From: Dokdonella sp.
GTDB taxonomy: Bacteria; Pseudomonadota; Gammaproteobacteria; Xanthomonadales; Rhodanobacteraceae
Assembly: GCF_019634775.1 (NCBI RefSeq)
Contig: NZ_JAHCAS010000001.1
Location: 124,001 to 188,000, forward strand
Direction: 5' to 3'
DNA: 64,000 nt
Below are positions 43,022-50,540 of this stretch, in pieces. How positions within the stretch are numbered: the first letter of the stretch is position 1; every line of letters begins with the position of its first letter. Under the pieces are notes generated by a model. That model was given only the letters and a program-made list of their open reading frames with translations, was not told the origin of the DNA and searched no databases. Made by a program: the position numbers and the translations under genes.

Positions 43022-45241
43022 ATGCGTCGCATCGTTCTGAGCCTGGCCCTCGTCACCGCTCTCGGTACGGCCGTGGCCAAGCCCGCCGAGACCGCCTCGG
43101 CGGTTGCCCTCAAGCCGACCTCCGACCAGGCCGAGGCCGCGATCTGGGCGATGCGCTTCCTGTCGCGCTTCCACTACAAGCCGGTGCCGCTCGACGATGC
43201 GATGTCGGAAAAGATCTTCGACGCCTACCTCGATTCGCTCGACGGCGAGCATCTGTTCTTCACCCAGGCCGACATCGACGGCTTCGCCGCGACGCGCGAC
43301 AAGCTCGACGATGCGATCTACGAGCGCGACCTCGGCGCACCGTTCGCGATGTTCGCGATCTACCAGCAACGCGCTGCCGAACGCCTGACCCATGCGCGCG
43401 AGCTGCTGGCCAAACCGTTCGACTTCAGCAAGGACGAAAGCTACGCCTATGACCGCGCGAAGGCGCCCTGGCCGAAGGATCGCGCCGAACTCGACGAACT
43501 GTGGCGCCTGCGCGTCAAGAACGACTGGCTGCGCCTGAAGCTCGCCGGCAAGGCCGACAAGGACATCCGCGAGACGCTCGACAAGCGCTATTCGAACTAC
43601 CTCGACCGCACCCACCAGCTCAACGGCGAAGACGTCTTCCAGACGTTCATGAACGCCTACGCGATGTCCATCGAGCCGCACACCAACTACCTCAGCCCAC
43701 GTGCCTCGCAGAATTTCGACATCGCCATGCGCCTCTCGCTCGAGGGCATCGGCGCGGTGCTGCAGCGCCAGGACGAATACACCGCGATCCGCGAGATCAT
43801 TCCGGGTGGACCGGCCGCGATCGACGGCCGCCTCAAGCCCGGCGACCGCGTGCTCGCGGTTGGCCAGGGTACGTCCGGACCGCTGGTGGACGTGATCGGC
43901 TGGCGCCTTGACGACGTCGTCGACAAGATCCGCGGTGCCAAGGGTACCGTGGTGCGCCTCGAGATCCTGCCCGAGACGGCGGGTCCCGATGGCAAGCACG
44001 AGACACTCACCTTGACCCGCAACAAGGTCAATGTCGAAGAGCAGGCGGCGAAGAAGTCGGTCATCGACGTCAAACAGGGCGACGCCACGCGCCGCGTTGG
44101 CGTGATCTCGCTGCCGACCTTCTACCAGGACTTTGACGCACGCCGCCGCGGCGAAGCCAACTACCGCAGCGCCACGCGCGACGTCGAGCGCCTGCTCGGC
44201 GAACTGCGCGAGGAGAAGGTCGATGGCGTGATCGTCGACCTGCGCAACAACGGCGGCGGCTCGCTCGACGAAGCCACCGACCTCACCGGCCTGTTCATCG
44301 ACAAGGGCCCGGTCGTGCAGATCCGCGAGACCGGCGGACGTGTCGAAGTGAAGGCGGACAGCAGGGCAGGATCGGCCTGGAACGGCCCGCTCGCCGTGCT
44401 CGTCAATCGTGCCTCAGCCTCGGCTTCGGAGATCTTTGCTGCCGCGATCCAGGACTATGGCCGTGGCATCGTCATCGGTGAGCCGACCTTCGGCAAGGGC
44501 ACCGTGCAGAACCTGCTCAGCATGGACGACATGGCGCGCAACGAGAAGCAGACCTACGGCAACCTCAAGATGACCGTGCAGCAGTTCTTCCGCATCGATG
44601 GCGGCTCGACCCAACTGCGTGGCGTCACTCCTGACATCAACTTCCCGTCGAGCGTCGGCGCCGAGGACTATGGCGAGTCGAGCTACGACAACGCCCTGCC
44701 GTGGACCTCGATCGCCAAGGCCGACTACTCCCCGGTTGCCAACCTCAAGCCGCTGGTGCCGATGCTGGTCGCACGCCACGATGCGCGCACCTCGAAGGAC
44801 ACGGGCTGGAGGAACCTCGCCGAGGAGATCGCCGACGCGAAGAAGCTGCGCGAGAAGAAGACGATCTCGCTCAACGAGGATGCGCGGATCAAGGAGCGCA
44901 ACGAACAGGAGGCCCGGCGCAAGGCGCGCGAGGCGGCGCTGGCCGGCACCGCCATCCCGGCGGAAAACCCGGTGACCAGGGCAACCACCACACCCGAACA
45001 GAAGGCAGCCGACGCCGTCACCGAGGGCGAGCACGCCGTCGCCGCCACCGAGGACGACGGCCTGCAGGCGGACGAGCGCAGCATCAGCAGCGACCTCAAG
45101 CGCGAGCAGGAGCGCAAGGCACGCCGCGACGTCGTGCTCAACGAAGCGGCCAATATCCTCATCGATCAGGTCGACCTGATCCGCAACGATACCCAACTCG
45201 CCGCACGCATCCCGGTGCCGAAGGTCGATGCGACGAATTGA
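43022..45241 (+). CDS. prc: Carboxy-terminal (tail-specific) protease Prc, S41 family
   Basis: A 739-residue periplasmic tail-specific protease. It has a short signal peptide (MRRIVLSLALVTALGTAVAKP), an N-terminal helical domain (DDAMSEKIFDAYLDSLDGEHLFFTQADID), a PDZ domain (AMRLSLEGIGAVLQRQDEYTAIREIIPGGPA...LKPGDRVLAVGQG) and the catalytic Ser/Lys domain (VNRASASASEIFAAAIQDYGRGIVIGEPTFGKGTVQ, Ser in SASASE and Lys in FGKG). The long C-terminal region (KKTISLNEDARIKERNEQEARRKAREAA) is typical of Prc. Prc trims periplasmic enzymes including PBPs and hydrolases, which fits the cell-wall genes upstream. Confidence 0.95.
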   Translation: MRRIVLSLALVTALGTAVAKPAETASAVALKPTSDQAEAAIWAMRFLSRFHYKPVPLDDAMSEKIFDAYLDSLDGEHLFFTQADIDGFAATRDKLDDAIYERDLGAPFAMFAIYQQRAAERLTHARELLAKPFDFSKDESYAYDRAKAPWPKDRAELDELWRLRVKNDWLRLKLAGKADKDIRETLDKRYSNYLDRTHQLNGEDVFQTFMNAYAMSIEPHTNYLSPRASQNFDIAMRLSLEGIGAVLQRQDEYTAIREIIPGGPAAIDGRLKPGDRVLAVGQGTSGPLVDVIGWRLDDVVDKIRGAKGTVVRLEILPETAGPDGKHETLTLTRNKVNVEEQAAKKSVIDVKQGDATRRVGVISLPTFYQDFDARRRGEANYRSATRDVERLLGELREEKVDGVIVDLRNNGGGSLDEATDLTGLFIDKGPVVQIRETGGRVEVKADSRAGSAWNGPLAVLVNRASASASEIFAAAIQDYGRGIVIGEPTFGKGTVQNLLSMDDMARNEKQTYGNLKMTVQQFFRIDGGSTQLRGVTPDINFPSSVGAEDYGESSYDNALPWTSIAKADYSPVANLKPLVPMLVARHDARTSKDTGWRNLAEEIADAKKLREKKTISLNEDARIKERNEQEARRKAREAALAGTAIPAENPVTRATTTPEQKAADAVTEGEHAVAATEDDGLQADERSISSDLKREQERKARRDVVLNEAANILIDQVDLIRNDTQLAARIPVPKVDATN

Positions 45242-45385
45242 GGAGCATCGCCGCTGAAGGGGCTACGGGGCTCCGCACAGCGGTGATCTTTCGTAGCAAC
45301 CCGTTCACGGGTGATGCATTCCGACGCGATCGACAACTGCATCGCCCGTAAAGGATGTTCCGATCAATCCCTAAACGGGCTCCGA
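45242..45385. repeat. Cluster of mixed palindromes between prc and the M17 gene
   Basis: About 130 bp of overlapping copies: GGAGCATCGCCGCTGAAGGG, then TTTCGTAGCAACCCGTTCAC followed by GGGTGATGC, then GCATCGCCCG-TAAA. The last one is interrupted by a 19-bp piece of the second family (GGATGTTCCGATCAATCCC) and resumes as TAAA-CGGGCTCC. The interruption leaves TAAA on both sides. Read on the minus strand this copy gives the M17 gene its TAG stop (45373-45371). The cluster lies between convergent genes. Confidence 0.85.
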
Positions 45386-46765
45386 CAAGGGGCTCCGGTA
45401 ACGCCGCCTCAGGAATTCGAAGTGCGCGCGCAGGCCCTGGGCCTCGCCGCCGCGCGGCCGGCCGGGCTTGTTCGCATCGTTCCAGGCGTACACGTCGAGA
45501 TGCGTCCAGGCAGTCGCTTCCGGCACGAAGCGTTCGAGGTAGAGCGCGGCGGTGATCGCACCTGCATGGCGCGAGGCGCCGGAATTGGCGAGATCGGCGA
45601 CATGCGAATCGAGCATGCTCAGGTACGGCCGCCACAGCGGCAGGCGCCACAGCGGATCCTGGGTCGCGCGCGCTGCCTCAAGCATGGCTTCGGCGATCTC
45701 GTCGCGGTTGCAGAACAGCGCCGGCAGCTCCGGCCCCAGAGCGACGCGCGCGGCTCCGGTCAAGGTGGCGAAATCGACGACGAGGTCGGGCTTCTGCTCG
45801 CCGGCCCAGGCCAGCGCATCGCAGAGTACCAAGCGGCCCTCCGCATCAGTGTTGTCGATCTCGATCATGTAGCCGGCCCGTGTGCGGATCACCTCGCCAG
45901 GCCGGAAGGCATCGCCGGAGACCGCGTTCTCGACCGCCGGAATGGCCAGGGTCAAGCGGACCGGCAGTTGTTCCGCCAGGACGAGCCCGGCCAATGCGAT
46001 CGCGTGCGCGGCGCCGCCCATGTCCTTCTTCATCCAGCGCATGCCATCGGCCGCCTTGAGGTCGAGGCCGCCGGTGTCGAAGCACACGCCCTTGCCGATG
46101 ATGACGACATGCGGCGCGTCGGCCGGCCCATGCGTCAGCGTGGCGAAACGTGGCTGGCGCTCGGCACTGGCGGCGCGGCCGACCGCGTGGATGGTCGGAA
46201 ACTGTTCGAGCAGCTCGCCGCCGCTCCATTCCCGATAGGTTGCGCCATACCGCTCGGCGAGGGCGCGCACGGCGCCGGCGAGATCGGCCGGACCCATGTC
46301 CTGGGTCGGCGTGTTGACGAGGTCGCGTACCTGATACACCGCCTCGACGAACGGCGCCACCGTGGCGCGCACGTCCGCATCGACGGCCAGGCGTGCCACC
46401 GCACGCGTCGGCACGCGGTAGCGCGTGAACCGATATGCGCCCAGTGCCCAGCCAAGTGCGGCCCGGACAGGATCGAGGGCGAGGCCGCGCGCGTCGGGCA
46501 GGTAGTCGCCCACCGGCAGCACCTGCGGCAGGCTGGCCAGCGCGTACATGCCGTTGCGCTCGCTGCAGCCAGCCAGCATGACGGTGGTGCCATCGGCCGC
46601 GCTGACGGCAAGAAACCTCCCGTCCTCGCCGGAAAAGCCGTTGGCCGTGCACGCTGCACGTGCCGCTTCGCCCAGCTTGGCGACGATGGCATCGAAGCCG
46701 ATCGCATCGACGGCGATGAGCGGAACCGGATGGTTCGCGGCGGCGACTGGAATCAGGGCATCCAT
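45371..46765 (-). CDS. M17 family leucyl aminopeptidase
   Basis: A 464-residue M17 metallo-aminopeptidase with two metal ions. The metal-binding and catalytic segments are IGKGVCFDTGGLDLKAADGMRWMKKDMGGAAHAIAL and EIDNTDAEGRLVLCDAL (M17 signature NTDAEGRL). The N-terminal domain is shorter and more diverged than that of PepA. The start MDALIPVAAANHP follows AGGA. It is the third gene of a minus-strand run with the PstS-like and HAD genes. Its last residues (LSEPV) and stop come from the mixed palindrome. Confidence 0.93.
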   Translation of the reverse strand: MDALIPVAAANHPVPLIAVDAIGFDAIVAKLGEAARAACTANGFSGEDGRFLAVSAADGTTVMLAGCSERNGMYALASLPQVLPVGDYLPDARGLALDPVRAALGWALGAYRFTRYRVPTRAVARLAVDADVRATVAPFVEAVYQVRDLVNTPTQDMGPADLAGAVRALAERYGATYREWSGGELLEQFPTIHAVGRAASAERQPRFATLTHGPADAPHVVIIGKGVCFDTGGLDLKAADGMRWMKKDMGGAAHAIALAGLVLAEQLPVRLTLAIPAVENAVSGDAFRPGEVIRTRAGYMIEIDNTDAEGRLVLCDALAWAGEQKPDLVVDFATLTGAARVALGPELPALFCNRDEIAEAMLEAARATQDPLWRLPLWRPYLSMLDSHVADLANSGASRHAGAITAALYLERFVPEATAWTHLDVYAWNDANKPGRPRGGEAQGLRAHFEFLRRRYRSPLSEPV

Positions 46766-46786
46766 CGATATCCTCGTCAACAGGGT

Positions 46787-47473
46787 TCAGGTGCGCATGG
46801 CGAGCCAGGCGGCCAGTTCACCGAGGTCGTGCACGACCAGGTCGGGTGCCACATCGCCGCTCCACGTCGCCTCGTTGCGGTTGATCCAGACCGTATGCAG
46901 GCCGGCGGCGTGCGCGCCCGCCACATCGGTGTGTGGATCGTCGCCGACATGCAGCACCTGTGACGGCGCGAGACCGAGGCGTGCGCAGGCATGGTGAAAG
47001 ATCGCCGGCGCCGGCTTGGCCACGCCGACGTCACAGGCGGCGACGCTGAAGCGGAAGTGTTCTCCCAGACCGATGCGCTCGAGTTCCGCTGTGCCGTTGC
47101 TGATGCTGACCAGCGGCAGGCGTGCGGCCAGGGCGGCGAGTGCCGGCACGGTATCGGCGTAACAGTCGACCTCGTTGCGTGCACGCACGTAGATCGCATA
47201 GCTGCGTTCGACCCAGTCCTCGCCGAGCCCGAACGGAGCGAATGCGCGGCGCAGGGTCAGCTTGCGCTGGGCACGGAAGTCGTGGGCGTGCTCTGGATGA
47301 TCGCGCGCGACCTCGTCGCGCAGGGCGCGCAAGGCCTCGATCGGCCAGGCTGCGGCGACCTCGGGGCAGTGTTCGCGCAGCCACGCATCGACGCTGCGCT
47401 CGACGTGCTGCATGACCGGCGCGATCGGCCACAGGGTGTCGTCGAGATCGAGTGAGATCGCGCGGATGTCCAT
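46787..47473 (-). CDS. HAD family hydrolase (YigB-like)
   Basis: A 228-residue haloacid-dehalogenase phosphatase. Motif I is ISLDLDDTLWP (nucleophile Asp9, acid Asp11), motif II is LVSISNGTAELE, motif III Lys is in VGVAKPAPAIFHHA and motif IV is VLHVGDDPHTDVAGAHAAGL. It resembles YigB, which dephosphorylates FMN and other small phosphates, but the substrate is not certain. It lies 12 bp after the PstS-like gene and 21 bp before the aminopeptidase, so all three may be one operon. Confidence 0.88.
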   Translation of the reverse strand: MDIRAISLDLDDTLWPIAPVMQHVERSVDAWLREHCPEVAAAWPIEALRALRDEVARDHPEHAHDFRAQRKLTLRRAFAPFGLGEDWVERSYAIYVRARNEVDCYADTVPALAALAARLPLVSISNGTAELERIGLGEHFRFSVAACDVGVAKPAPAIFHHACARLGLAPSQVLHVGDDPHTDVAGAHAAGLHTVWINRNEATWSGDVAPDLVVHDLGELAAWLAMRT

Positions 47474-47485
47474 CGCGCCGCCTGC

Positions 47486-48628
47486 TCAGGGCTTCGGCTT
47501 GGACTTGGCGGCGCGCTCGGCTTCGCGGGCAGCCTTCTCCGCCTCGGCACGCGCAAGATTCTCGCGTGCGGCCTGGGTCGACTCGGCGGTCGGGGCGGCA
47601 CGCATGCGTGATTCGAGCGTGGCTCGCGGTGCCGACATGATCGGATCGCGCGTGCGCGGCATTGCCGCGACGTCGGCCGGCGTCACATCGACGATGGCCG
47701 CGTCGATGAAGGCCAGACGCTCGCCGTCGCGCGCATGGATGTCGCCAGCCTCGGCATACGGCACGAGCTGATGGCGGCGCATCGCCGCATGCGCGGTCGG
47801 CGAGTCGAGGAACAGCACGAAGTCCTCGATCGCCGCAATGTTCGGTGCGTCGGCACGATGGGTCACGTAGAGCGTGGTGAACAGCGGATAGCTGCCGTCG
47901 GCGATGGTCGGCGTGCTGGCCGTGCGCCCCTCGACCGTCATCAACTTCACGCCCTTGTTGGCGTAGCTGCTCGACAATGTCGACAGACCGAGGCCGGCGG
48001 GGTCGATCGCAATCGCCTCCTCGAGCTTGCTGGTATTGAGGTAGAGGCGCGGTGCGGCCACCTTCTGCTCGCCACGCTTGTACATCAGGCGACGGAAACT
48101 GAACTCGACGCCATCGAGCGGCGCCGCCACGGCATAGAGGTTTATCGCAGCGTCGGCACCACCGAGCTCCTTCCAGTTGTTGATGCGACCGAGGTAGATC
48201 TGGCGCAACTGTGCAAGCGTGAGGTTCGAAACCGGGTTGCGCGGGTGGGTGAGTGGCACGATCGCGTCGAGCGCCACCGGCTGGAACACGAGCTCCCGCT
48301 CCTCCTCGCGTTTCTCGTGCATCGGCCGCGCCACGCCGGCAATGTCCGCGGTGCCGGCACGCACGCCGTCGATGCCGGAGATCGTGCTGAACGTCTGTAC
48401 GGTCAGCAGCCCTCTTTTCTCCTTGCGGAACTCGTTGACGAGGTCGTTGGTGAAACCGCGCGCCGAGACGATGTCGCCACGCCAGACGATCGTCGTCGCC
48501 GGCACGAAGGCCGTGGGCTTCTTCGCGACGGGCCTGGCAGCAGACCCCTGCGCCAAGGCGGAGCCCGCGATCACGAGCGTGGTTGCTACAAGGAACGTGA
48601 ACAACGATTGCAAGCGGAAAACATGCAT
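47486..48628 (-). CDS. PstS-like periplasmic binding protein with charged C-terminal tail
   Basis: A 380-residue exported protein. The signal peptide is MHVFRLQSLFTFLVATTLVIAGSALAQG (about 26 residues). The body is a PBP-like phosphate/anion-binding fold: WRGDIVSARGFTNDLVNEF, FSTISGIDGVRAGTADIAGVARPM and IVPLTHPRNPVSNLTLAQLRQIYLGRINNWKELGG are characteristic of PstS-like domains. After residue 330 it changes to an Ala/Glu/Lys-rich helical tail (AARENLARAEAEKAAREAERAAK). No pstCAB genes are near. It may be a sensor or a surface phosphate-binding protein. Confidence 0.82.
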   Translation of the reverse strand: MHVFRLQSLFTFLVATTLVIAGSALAQGSAARPVAKKPTAFVPATTIVWRGDIVSARGFTNDLVNEFRKEKRGLLTVQTFSTISGIDGVRAGTADIAGVARPMHEKREEERELVFQPVALDAIVPLTHPRNPVSNLTLAQLRQIYLGRINNWKELGGADAAINLYAVAAPLDGVEFSFRRLMYKRGEQKVAAPRLYLNTSKLEEAIAIDPAGLGLSTLSSSYANKGVKLMTVEGRTASTPTIADGSYPLFTTLYVTHRADAPNIAAIEDFVLFLDSPTAHAAMRRHQLVPYAEAGDIHARDGERLAFIDAAIVDVTPADVAAMPRTRDPIMSAPRATLESRMRAAPTAESTQAARENLARAEAEKAAREAERAAKSKPKP

Positions 48629-48741
48629 GGATGGATGGAAAAACCGGCTCGAAAACGAAGGCGCAACCTTACCACGCGGCCGGCGTGGCGCAGAGCAGCG
48701 GAGTCGGCAACACGAAGGCCCATACCCCTCTCGCCATTTTC

Positions 48742-48844
48742 GCAGAAGCCCCTTCAGGGGCGATGCTTTTCAGTACGAAAGCGGCAACGAGCATCGCCCG
48801 TGAACGGGCTCCTACAGGGGCTCACATTGCGTTCGCCGGGGCTA
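48742..48844. repeat. Inverted palindrome pair between PstS-like and DegP-like genes
   Basis: Left copy AGAAGCCCCTTCAGGGGCGA followed by TGC, right copy GCATCGCCCGTGAACGGGCT followed by CCTACAGGGGCTC, facing each other across about 30 bp. Just after it the DegP-like gene ends at 48842 on the minus strand with CAGTAGCCCC. The region 48629-48741 upstream of the PstS-like gene otherwise shows no recognisable signal. Confidence 0.85.
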
Positions 48845-50185
48845 CTGCAGCAGCAGATAGAACGCGCTCTGCCCGCGCACCACGGTCAGTAGAAGCTGGC
48901 GCGGACGACGCGCAAGCGCATCGGCGAGATTGTCCGTGTCCTCGACATCGCGCTGGTTGACGCCGACGATGATGTCGCCCGGGCGCAGGCCGCTGCTCCA
49001 GGCACGGCTGTCCTGGGCAACGTTCTTCACCGCGATGCCACCGGCCAGGCCACGCCGGCGCTGGTTGGCTGCGAGGTCGGCAAGCTGGACGCCGGCCAGG
49101 CGCGGATCGAGATCGGCGCCGCGTGCAGTGTTGACTTGCGCCGCCTTCAGCGCCACCGCCATCGTCAAAGGCTGGCCGTCACGACGCACGCCGAGGGTCA
49201 ACACGCTGCCGATCGGGCTCAGCCCCTCGATATTGTGCAGGTCCTGGCGCGAGGCAATGGTCTTGCCGTTGACGCTGGTGACGACGTCGCCGGGCCGGAG
49301 GCCCGCCTCGGCTGCCGGCGAGCCGTTGCGTACCCGCGTCACCACCGCGCCACGCGCGGTGTCGAGCGCGAGCATGCGCAGCAGTTCCGGGGTGATGTCC
49401 TGGGTATCGATGCCGAGCGCGCCGCGCTTGACTTCACCGAAGGCGACCAGCTGGCGCATCACCTCGGCGGCAAGGTCACTCGGGATCGCAAAGCCGATGC
49501 CGACGTTGCCGCCCGACGGCGAGAAGATCATCGAGTTGATGCCGACCAGTTCGCCGCGCAGATTGACCAGTGCACCGCCGGAGTTGCCCGGGTTGATCGA
49601 GGCATCGGTCTGGATGAAGCTCTGGTAGCCACGGCCGACGCCAGTGCGCTCGAGTGCCGAAACGATGCCCGAAGTCACGGTCTGGCCAAGCCCGAACGGA
49701 TTGCCGATGGCAACGACGAAGTCGCCGACGCGCAGGTTCCTCGATGCCGCCATGGGCACCGCCTCAAGGCGTTCGGCCGGGATCTGCAGCACGGTCAAGT
49801 CGGTGTCCGGATCCGAACCGATCACCTTCGCCTTCAGCGTGCGTTCGTCGTGCAGGGTCACGTCGATGTCGTCGGCCCCCTGCACCACGTGGTTGTTGGT
49901 CAGCACGTAGCCCTTGGCCGCATCGACGATGACGCCCGAACCCAGTGACTGCTGCACGCGTTCGCGCGGCACGTTCGGCATGTTGAAGAAATCGAAGAAC
50001 GGGTCGCGCACCTGCACGCGCGTCTTCGTGTTGATGTTGACCACCGCCGGCGTCACCCGGTCGATCATCGGCGCCAGCGACGGCAGCGGCTGTCCCTCGA
50101 CGGACTGCGGCAGGCTTGCCTGCACGCCGCTGGCGGCGAGCACAGCGACGGTGGCGACGATGAGCGAGACCAGGGACGGACGCAT
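48842..50185 (-). CDS. DegP/DegQ-type periplasmic serine endoprotease
   Basis: A 447-residue HtrA-family protease for periplasmic quality control. It has a signal peptide (about residues 1-24). The trypsin-like domain has His in LTNNHVVQGADDI, Asp in DPDTDLTVLQIP and Ser in INPGNSGGALVNLRGELVGINSMIFSPSGGNVGIGFAIP. Two PDZ domains follow (GALGIDTQDITPELLRMLALDTARGAVV and GLAGGIAVKNVAQDSRAWSSGLRPGDIIVGVN). Length and domains match DegQ/DegP. It is divergent from nrdJ with 355 bp between. Confidence 0.95.
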   Translation of the reverse strand: MRPSLVSLIVATVAVLAASGVQASLPQSVEGQPLPSLAPMIDRVTPAVVNINTKTRVQVRDPFFDFFNMPNVPRERVQQSLGSGVIVDAAKGYVLTNNHVVQGADDIDVTLHDERTLKAKVIGSDPDTDLTVLQIPAERLEAVPMAASRNLRVGDFVVAIGNPFGLGQTVTSGIVSALERTGVGRGYQSFIQTDASINPGNSGGALVNLRGELVGINSMIFSPSGGNVGIGFAIPSDLAAEVMRQLVAFGEVKRGALGIDTQDITPELLRMLALDTARGAVVTRVRNGSPAAEAGLRPGDVVTSVNGKTIASRQDLHNIEGLSPIGSVLTLGVRRDGQPLTMAVALKAAQVNTARGADLDPRLAGVQLADLAANQRRRGLAGGIAVKNVAQDSRAWSSGLRPGDIIVGVNQRDVEDTDNLADALARRPRQLLLTVVRGQSAFYLLLQ

Positions 50186-50540
50186 GCGGGACTCCGGCGG
50201 ACGGACGGCGTTGTGACCACGGCGGGGCGCGGGGGTTCCGGTGGAGCGACCTCTCGTCCGGCTCCATCCCCCTCGACAGGGCAACTTTCCGTCGCATCCC
50301 TTTACAAGTCACCGGGCACCGGCGTACGGTACGGGTAGCCATGCCAGAACCACAAGATGTTGTGGTCCCGCAACAGGATGGAAACAAGAGTTTGGGGGCA
50401 GCAGTCGATCGACGGATCGGTATCCGCGTCCGCTCGGGGTGCTTGCATCCGTCCATGTGCGAGTGGCCAACGACATGGCTCAGCAACACGACACCGGGCG
50501 ATCCGCCCGGAACAAGAACCAGCGGGAGGACACCCAGGCA
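50186..50540. other. Divergent intergenic region ahead of nrdJ
   Basis: The 355 bp between the DegP-like gene and nrdJa hold the two NrdR-like boxes (50351-50396). I see no gene, no cobalamin riboswitch pattern and no copy of the interspersed palindromes here. Reading frames are open in several phases because of high GC, but none has a recognisable product. Confidence 0.6.
50351..50396 (+). promoter_or_regulatory. Tandem NrdR-like boxes upstream of nrdJ
   Basis: Box 1, CACAAGATGTTGTG (50351-50364), is the centre of a perfect ACCACAA-GATG-TTGTGGT dyad and matches 12 of 14 core positions of the NrdR box (CACWATATATWGTG). Box 2, AACAAGAGTTTGGG (50383-50396), is weaker (9 of 14). The two are exactly 32 bp apart, about three helical turns, the spacing known for NrdR pairs. 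They lie about 150-190 bp before the nrdJ start. The nrdR gene itself is not in the window. Confidence 0.6.

Noticed and set aside
50241..50540. A 100-residue N-terminal extension of NrdJ
   Set aside because: It would run through the NrdR-like boxes and has low-complexity content. MSTVRLEGLARG at 50541 has a good ribosome binding site and fits the family N-terminus.
50186..50540. A cobalamin riboswitch ahead of the B12-dependent reductase
   Set aside because: I looked for the B12-box core (GCCACTG-like) and a long paired leader and found neither.
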